Source: Oscheius sp. JU75
Taxonomy: Eukaryota; Nematoda; Chromadorea; Rhabditida; Rhabditidae
Length of the DNA stretch: 64,000 nucleotides
Direction: 5' to 3'
Assembly: GCA_037178855.1 (NCBI GenBank)
Contig: JASJZC010000004.1
Coordinates: 3,038,001 to 3,102,000, forward strand
Positions 56,638 through 64,000 of the stretch are shown here, one piece after another. Every line of letters begins with the position of its first letter. Positions within the stretch are counted from its first letter, which is position 1. The notes beneath the pieces are model-generated. The model worked only from the letters and a program-made list of their open reading frames with translations, did not search any database and had not been told where the DNA came from. A program made the position numbers and the translations under genes.

Positions 56638-57395
56638 AGCGGAAGAACATTTCTCTTCGAGAGAACTCAAGCCATTCTAGATGAAGGTGTTGAAGAGATT
56701 CCGGCGGCAACAGCTCCACAATTAGCTCTGAACTTAAAAGGACAAAAAGTGTCCTATAACGAAGTTCCAGGCGAGAATATATACGCTCAATTTAACGAAT
56801 ATGGGAATGACCCTCTGCTTACCAGGTCGAACGGGAAGTGAGCCTACCAACGATACACCTCCGGTCGTGCTTCCCAAAGACCCATCTTCGGTCAATCGGA
56901 GGCTCCCAAAGTAAGAATCACAGTAAAAACATGTATTTTTTTTTCAATTTCAGACACTGCTTACATTACTACAAACGGTACTGCTCGAACTATCGAATAC
57001 CACTGGCCGTTTGTCTGTCGATTCTCCTTGTGTTGGGTATCACAGTTGGAATGCACATCTTTTTCGCCTCTACGACTAGTGAACTTATCAAAATGTAAGT
57101 TCAGTCAGGTTATGCATATGAGTTCCTTATAGATCATCTGAATCAAAATCTCTGCCTCAAAGAGAGCCTTTCCATCTAATTTGCTTGGTTTTGCCAGTAG
57201 AATCAAAATGTTAATTTAAGAGCACAGTTATGTTTAGGCCAAGAATCTCTTTATAGGTAAAGCGGAGATTCTATTCTGTATTTTCCAAAACCAAGTACAA
57301 ACATCGTATACTTCACACCAGAAAAATCGACTCATCATTATGACAATAAATATAATACTCTTCTTTGGCATGACAACGTGGAATTCTTCGGGTGA
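56638..57395 (+). CDS. Candidate type II single-pass membrane protein (5' end unresolved)
   Basis: From an acceptor at 56637 the frame reads SGRTFLFERTQAILDEGVEEIPAATAP.. to GNDPLLTRSNGK. It is spliced to HCLHYYKRYCSNYRIPLAVCLSILLVLGITVGMHIFFAST, giving a short cytosolic region and one transmembrane helix. ISSESKSLPQREPF follows, and a last block GDSILYFPKPSTNIVYFTPEKSTHHYDNKYNTLLWHDNVEFFG ends at TGA 57393-57395. The junction into the last block is not secure, because one frame choice hits a stop. I do not recognise the family. It converges with the SWAP70-like gene, whose stop is at 57402. Confidence 0.4.
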
Positions 57396-57401
57396 GTCTT
57401 C

Positions 57402-59607
57402 TTAGATGGACTGAGTGGAGAGAATCAGAAAATCTTCTTTTTGCCAGACCTCGGCTTCTCCTGGCTGCAAATACTGACCCTCGTATGCCTCCAAGGCGTC
57501 TTCGAAATCCAAAGACTTCTGAACAGAATTCGTATTTGATGCCTCTCGACAAGCAAACTTCTAGAGAAGACGGTTCTGGATAGCTGTCCTGTCTGGTTCC
57601 GCGCTGCTGGAACTTCTGCTGGAGTTCTTGTAGAACTCGTTCGATGTTCTCACTCTTGAGACGTTCTTCTTCGAGCATCCGAGTGGCCAGCCCGCGGACA
57701 ATCTCCTCATCTCGAAGAGCCTGACGCCCTTCTTCGAGATCTCGCTCCAATTTGGCTTTTTCCTTCTCAAGACGAACTCGTTCTTCTGCCTCGGCCTCTG
57801 CTTCACGCCCTTTAACGCATTAACTTGGAAAGCATTTCTACCTACCATGAAACTTGGCCGCTCTCCTTCGATCCGCCACTAGCAGAGTTTCCCTCGAACT
57901 AGAAGTGGCTGCAGTTCGCAAGGCTAAAATAACATTCGCTTTGAAAATTCTACCGCAAAAAACCTTGTTCCAACAGATTCATACTGAAGGCATCGAAGGT
58001 TGTCAGTTCAAGAAACTGTTTACCATTCGAGATTATACAGATATTTCGATCAGTTTCCGAACGGAATATCTAAGAGAGAGTTTAGAGAGGGAGGAATCGT
58101 TTACCTTGATATCTGTCGACCCATCGATAGGCATCTTTACCTTTGGCTGAAGACGGTTTACCTTCAGACTGTAGATCTGAACACTGCCAGGTCCAATGCA
58201 GTAGTTTCCTGTTTGCCACTCTTCTGTCTTTGTCCAGGGTCTACATGATCGAGCTGTTTGGTTCCTTCGGTACAGGATAACTCCCTAAAAGACAACATCC
58301 CGCATTGAGCTATATATCTCTGCTAATAGCATTAGTTCGCTTTGGCATCAGAAACACGTGTGTGTCATCCTTTTGATGCATTGCCGGAGGCCGTTTTTGT
58401 CGCCTTTACACACACCGCTCGGCGTGTTCCTTTATGAATGTAAGTTCCTCTTAAACTATAGCTGTCAGGGAGGGCGCACACGCAAAAGAACGTGTAAACA
58501 AACAGATACCTAGAAAGAGCATTCACTCATTTTTTTTAACCAATTGTTCAGTCTGAGATCCACCCGGTGTCCGAACTCTTTCCGCGTTCACACCTCGACG
58601 GAAGCGCAGAACAAACAGAACAAGGGGAGCCGATTGAAACGGGGCGGCAGCTCCTTGAGTCGAAATCGATGCCCTTTGCCGAAAAAATGAACTCACTCTC
58701 AGAAGTATTTGATCGACATAACGATCAAAAACAGCCTGGGAAGCAGTTTCGAGGTCTTTCCGATTACTGAATTGATTCTCGAGGAGACCGAGAAGCTCTC
58801 TAAAATGGAGAGTATGATTATATAGATGGGTGTAGGAAGGGACCTGAAAGAGACATTCTCGCCATTGAAGGCAAGACGACGAGATGTCGAGGGATGACCC
58901 GAGAGGCGATGAGTCTCTTCGATCAGGAACGTTGCTCTGAACAAGTTGATATTTCAGAATATTCGACAGACAAGATAAGGAAAAGTGATCTAAACTGACC
59001 GAGCAGAGGACAACCCGATCTCCCCTTCTGACAGCCAACAAAAAACCCGAAACAGCCTTTGATACAACGGGTCTTGTGTCACGTCGTCCATAAGCTAAAA
59101 TGCTCTTTTTAATCAGAAAGAGACGAGAGTTAAAGATGAAAAGCACACAAGCCGCCCGCAACAGCGGCGTTTCTTGAGCCGTCTAGTAGTAAACCTGAGC
59201 TCGATTCCGTTCAAATATGAAGTCAATCATTTTCGGAAATGTCTTTTGTCCTGGTCTCATTGTGACCTGTTGAATAATCAAGGACTCGAGAAAGAGACAC
59301 CATGTGCGAGAATGATAGAACGAAATAATGTGAACCTTCAACAGATTGACCGGAATCACGTCAGAAATAAACAATGAGCCATTGATGTCAGTCCATTAAA
59401 CTTTTTATCGGACTGTGATTATATACAAAGTGTACAATCTGACAGACCACGCAATGAGTCACTTTCATCTAACCGCATCGCAATCTTTAAAAGAACCCGC
59501 CGACTGACTACAAAAATATAGTTGAAAAAAGAATACGTTTCAAGCCAGCTGGAGTCAGCTGTCGGAACGACCAAGCGATTCGTATGTGCAGTTTTTCAAC
59601 ACGGATC
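57402..59607 (-). CDS. SWAP70/DEF6-like protein (degenerate EF/PH region plus coiled coil)
   Basis: SWAP70 and DEF6 bind phosphoinositides through a PH domain and regulate Rac and actin. An N-terminal helical part reads AWSFRQLTPAGLK, LLKIAMRLDESDSL and KTFPKMIDFIFERNRAQ. It continues with LMDDVTQDPLYQRLFRVFCWLSEGE and SFRELLGLLENQFSNRKDLETASQAVFDRYVDQILL, aligning with the SWAP70 N-terminus. A divergent PH region follows (GVILYRRNQTARSC.. to FLELTTFDAFSMNLLEQAL). The coiled coil contains RQALRDEEIVRGLATRMLEEERLKSENIE, a family signature. The end DFEDALEAYEGQYLQPGEAEVW runs to TAA 57402-57404. An intron of about 400 nt separates the PH exon. The start codon is unresolved; 59607 is the first traced exon boundary. 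Length seems shorter than in vertebrates. Confidence 0.7.
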
Positions 59608-59825
59608 CTGCAATCGAAGGACAGCTGACTCGACGGAATGAGACGAACCAAGACAACATAAATGAGCCAAAAAGTTTGTTCAGAGTTGACGCAGCCGTGG
59701 AGGAGGCGGAGTCCTCCCCATTCAACACCTGAATATTTACTAAGACAGTCCCCCTGCCGGACACGGAGACAGAGTACACAAAACCAGTGTATGACCGAAA
59801 AACAGAACAAAAAGAGATATCTAAT

Positions 59826-62800
59826 CTACTTTCGACGCTTTGCGCCTCCGCCACGCCCTCGAGTGTTTACTGGCAGCGAGAATGTTGCTCCAAGACGGTC
59901 CAAAATCGAAGCAAGGGCTTTCTTCGGAATACTGCAAACTGGATCGTCGGCTTTACTCGTCTTTGTATGGAGCTCTTCCTGAAAATATAGATTGTACACA
60001 CCAATTTAAGAAAAATAACTGACCAAAAGAACGGGTTGTAGACCAAGCATGTGGTTGTACAGATGGTCATTTTCTGGTTTACGAAGCCAATTGAGAAAAA
60101 CCTTTTGCATCTCTCCAAGGTTCTAAAGATCGGAACTTTTTCAAATAGAAAATAGATCCTACCTTTGGAAGAGACGCAGGGTCGTCCAGTATTGTGTCTT
60201 CTGCCGGCTCGTCGGCATCAGAATTCAACGTCTTGTTCCCGAGCTCATCGCTTTCTGTAAATAATTGAACTGGGGCATGTTTGAAAAGAAGTACCGCTAG
60301 TTGGCGAAGCATTTGAGGATTGAACCGGCGAAGGAGATGTTTTGCTTGGAGTGACTGGCTCTGTAGGCCGATTGAAGAGCGGCTTGCGCGGAACCTTCCG
60401 TTTCGGTTCGTCTTCGTTTTCTTCTTTTACGCCGGCTAAGTTACGAGCTAGGGGGCGAATTGTAGGTGTGGAAGGATCAACTTCTTAGAGTAAACGAGTG
60501 TTATTGTTCGCATTAGAAAAATACCTGGATGGATCGAATTGTATATCTCCGTAAGTTTAGCCACAGCCCGTTTTCGGCCCATGGGACGGAGACCATTTGC
60601 AGCGAGCTCAATTTTCAGACGAGCCTCGTCCATGGCTTCGTAGTTTGGCATCGGAGTAATAGCTGTCGTTTTCAAAATTTTCACATTTGAACCGAACCTG
60701 AAAAGGGCCATTTTGCGAGTAATATCTAGAACGACAAACTTCAGCTTCTTGTTCACCGGCGGCTGATTCGGTGTGGAAGTGGCGAGTGGGGATGAAATGA
60801 TGCGAATACTTAATGCTTCTACTCGTCTTGACGTGGCGACTGGTGGGGTCTGAAAAACGGCTTCTGCAACGGAGCAAAAAGGTAGTTCCTACAATCGAGA
60901 CGAGATCTGGACTTGTTTCGAAGGAATCCACTTCTGCTGGTTTTGTGGGGGTCTAAAACTGAGTTCGACAAACAAATTGGAATAATTTACAATTTTTTGA
61001 GAGCGATGGCGACTACTTTTTGGAGTGTCGCTAGCAGACTCATCGTGGGTAGAGCTTCTTTCTTTGAAAGACGTTGAGCATTGTCCAGCGATTTGTGCAG
61101 TCGGCGATTCTATTGGCTGATACGCGTCCACCTGATCCCACTCGTCGTAGGGTAACGGCTCTTCGAAGGGATAATTGAATGTGAGTTCTTGGACCGGTTC
61201 TTGTCGTTTCTCGCTAGAAGGTCCGGCATCCGCTTTTGCACTCCTATGACCGCTGTTCGTCGTATTCATGCTGATGTAAAATGGAGTCATATGCCACGGT
61301 TGTGCTGTCACATTGAGCTCTGGGCGGATGAAATTTTCAGGGGTAACATCGAAAACATCTGGACTTTGTGCGACGACTTTTTCCGCTACTTCATCATAAG
61401 CAGTTGCGTTATGAGTCTCCTGAAGAAAGAAGAGTCAACACAGAAGGAAAACACACTTGCCAGAACACCGTGCCGCTCAGCAGAAGGATCGTCTTCGATG
61501 ATGACACAGTCATTCGTGTTATTCACTACTGTATAATTGAAAGTGGTGCTTATATTGATTCCTTGCATCGGGTCCTCGCCATCAATTGCATTCTGAAATA
61601 GCAACGAGTTACATCCGAAGAAAGATTGTACTGTTCCGTCCAAAGCTCCGCAGATAGTATCTTCGTCGACTTTACAAGTAGCATTATGCTCGTCCGTTTT
61701 GTTCAGGACCGAGTCGGTCATGTTCAATGGACTGGCATTGCTCTAAAAACGCGAAAATATTACATAAGCCGACACTTTACCGTCGAAACGTCTGTGTTCG
61801 CAACCAGATCAGAGAACCTGGATACGATTACGTCTGGCTGTTTTTCGCGACTCTTCGGCTGGTTCCGGAAGCTTAGAAGCGTATCAGGTCCGTATTTTTG
61901 AGCTAAGGCCACAATAACATCTTCCTGACCAGGAGACCATTCAATTCGACCAGTGTAAACAAACCGCAGCCAAGACGTGACTATCTGTAAACTACTAAAG
62001 TAATGAGTAAAAAGTTGAACGATCCTCCTTAGGCTCTTCGACTCGAATAGTGTCTTCCTTAGTCACGAAATTCCTTGTTCTAGCCGTGATAATAGATCTG
62101 TGTACGGGAACAACTCCATCACTGCAGGTAATATAGACATCCGCTCCTAGACCGCGTTCGAATAAAGTCGAGAAATCGTCGGCCAGTCGCTCGTAGAGAT
62201 TCGTCTAACAATCATGTGTTTTTGATATAAACTCCGGTACCTTTTCAACAAGACGTCGCTGGAACTTGGCCTGAGAGTCAGTACGAGCAGAGTACGTGTC
62301 GCCATCTAGCGAAAACTCAGACTGCTTCGACTTGAATGCACTCAAAAAACGGCTCTGGATTGCAGATAACACCTGAAATAGTTGATTGATTGAGGCTCAA
62401 TAATAATTGCTTCAAGAGAATATAAAAAAGAGTATGAACCTGACACTGACAGCTCCTAGGTGCAAATTCTACAATAGCAAACGATTTCGGACGTTTTCTC
62501 CGCTTCTCATTTTGATCGGGGATCCTGAAATGGCAAGTATTCCTTGAAACTAACAATATACCTGGTAAACTGTGGCGTGTTCTCTCTAAACTCTTGAAGT
62601 GAGCTCGAAACGGATGAAAATTCGCTAGTCATCGAAGTTGCACCCAAATTTATAACCTGATCACATCTGCTGCTAACGGCTGGTTGTGTTTTGGAATCGA
62701 GCCTTTGCAGAGGCGGTGCTCTAACAGAAAAGATATATAGGGGAAGGTAAATTCTCACTTTGAACGGCTGTTCCGAGTAACTTTCGCTGTTTTCTTCTTC

Positions 62801-63205
62801 TCCGACACTAATCGTAGAAGTGCGTTGCCAGGGCTGTTTCTCGAACAAGACTTGAAATGAGCAGTTCTCTCAGGTCCTGCGGGAAAAGATTTCGAGCATA
62901 CTGGACAATCCATCGTTTCTATCACTGCTTCTGAGAAAACTGGCAGACGAGGTGTGACTTGAATGTTATCGGTAGTGTCTGGAACGATAGACATATATTG
63001 CCAAAAAAGTAATTATTTATTACCTATTCTGGTGGTTGAAAAGAGTGGTTTATCTAGAATTTCATCCTTCTTCGGATCCGCAGATGGGAGGAATTTAGGG
63101 GGTCGTCTGAAAGTGTTTGTGTAAAGAACATGAATGTGCTTACTTTGGTGCTAGTGTGACATCTTTCCGACCCTTTTCCAATAAGGAGAAATCGTCGTCT
63201 GCCAT
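59826..63205 (-). CDS. slx-4: SLX4 structure-specific endonuclease scaffold
   Basis: SLX4 (HIM-18 in C. elegans) holds nucleases such as SLX1 and XPF-ERCC1 for Holliday-junction and crosslink repair. ATG 63203-63205 starts MADDDFSLLEKGRKDVTLAPK. A UBZ4 zinc finger reads DCPVCSKSFPAGPERTAHFKSC. The BTB domain reads LYERLADDFSTLFERGLGADVYITCSDGVVPVHRSIITARTRNF, then VTSWLRFVYTGRIEWSPGQEDVIVALAQKYG. The SAP-like motif reads EARLKIELAANGLRPMGRKRAVAKL. The C-terminal SLX1-binding domain includes EMQKVFLNWLRKPENDHLYNHMLGLQPVLL and ends GRGGGAKRRK, stop TAG 59826-59828. Only one UBZ finger is evident. More than ten introns occur. An upstream TTTCCAG acceptor lies 5 nt from the ATG. Confidence 0.92.
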
Positions 63206-64000
63206 ATTTTTCTGGAAAAAAATGTAAATAGGCAGCCGTAAAAAGACGAAACAACGATTTCGCGCCAATTTGTTATTGAAATTAGAAAAACTCAGGTCTC
63301 GAAGCGGTCTCTACCGTAATATCGTTAGCTCTGCACATCGCGCTTTGTCGGCGTCCCGAATTTTTGAGGTCAGTACAGTGTCATTATATAGAGTTCGATA
63401 AGCAGAGTAAGAATATGAAATGAGCTGAGCACAATCTTCAAATAAAATGTTGGCCGCGTTTTGAGTTTTGAGTCAGTGATAGTACAAAAGTTGGTGTACT
63501 GCTCCGAGTCGCCACTCGAACAATATGACTATAGTCTTTGACAAACGTTTAACAGTGGAAAGGATATGTTAGGCACTCCCAAAGGAGCGTACAAGTTATT
63601 CGACTAGCTAGTATGCAAAAATTGCCAAGAAAAAGCTTATGACAAAAGAATTTTAAAATTTTATGTTCCCGCCTTCCTCCGATTTGAATCAAGTCAATAT
63701 GGCGAAGAAAACTCGTGATGCCGTTTGGCGGTAACACGCCGTGTGCATTGTTGCATCCTTAAATGTACTCTATAACTTTCTTTACGTTTTATTTTTTCAT
63801 GCCGCATTTCGTTATTCAGAACTATTCGTCTTCATTTCTCGAACCTTTCTGACACAAGGGAAGAGTAAAAAAACTGAGGAAAATGAAATATTTTAAACTG
63901 GCGACTGCTAGGATGATACGTGAAAGTGCGTTACAGAACCAGTAGGTGTATTTCTTTTGATTTCCATGCTGCCACTCTTATTTGTCCTCCAGTATCAAAA
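63206..64000. other. slx-4 upstream region to window end
   Basis: About 795 bp with no gene. TTCCCGCC (about 63667) and, 70 bp on, GGCGGTAACACGCCGTG (about 63727) resemble an arrangement at 2731-2795. The slx-4 promoter is presumably in the first few hundred bases. Confidence 0.4.

Overview
This is eukaryotic DNA from a nematode, most likely a chromadorean. The genes are dense and cut by many very short GT..AG introns (about 35-60 nt). Several genes begin 0-10 nt after a 3' splice acceptor, as expected for spliced-leader trans-splicing. Gene content is animal and nematode-like: UNC-119, an omega GST, an astacin, a C-type lectin, DOMON-b561, SLX4 and mitochondrial WARS2. The species cannot be named from sequence alone.

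Layout. 0-4.3 kb is repeat-rich: an intact intronless transposase-like gene, an LTR-retrotransposon gag remnant and an orphan ORF. 4.3-13 kb holds a minus-strand run: purple acid phosphatase, annexin, UNC-119, a PHF12-like PHD/FHA protein and omega GST. 13.3-17.7 kb is gene-poor, with a broken Lys/Glu-rich gene beside a 967-bp foldback element that carries tRNA-like boxes in both arms. 17.7-26.6 kb is a compact plus-strand cluster, atp-2 > prmt-5 > mrps-26 > pex10 > wars-2, which looks like an operon; the end of pex10 overlaps the start of wars-2 out of frame. 26.6-32.5 kb holds an HSD17B12-type reductase (minus), then GlcNAc-6-P deacetylase and an SLC36-type transporter (plus). 33.4-36.6 kb has a TKL-type kinase flanked by two copies of a structured repeat, with a MITE-like element between them. 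36.8-48 kb has an arrestin, two tiny secreted or membrane-peptide genes, an obscure acidic/basic gene, DOMON-cytochrome b561, JMJD8, a core-1 galactosyltransferase relative and an unknown membrane protein. 48.7-63.2 kb has an LCLAT-type acyltransferase, an astacin, a hotdog thioesterase, SLC13, aspartate dehydrogenase, a C-type lectin, a type II membrane protein, a SWAP70/DEF6 relative and SLX4.

The five-gene cluster joins mitochondrial functions (ATP synthase beta, ribosomal protein mS26, mitochondrial TrpRS) with arginine methylation and peroxisome import. The most unusual items are the foldback element, the paired structured repeats with a compensatory base change, the out-of-frame pex10/wars-2 overlap, and an exon-derived fragment inside an atp-2 intron. 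Multi-exon coordinates run from start to stop codon and include introns. Splice sites were read by eye, without expression data.
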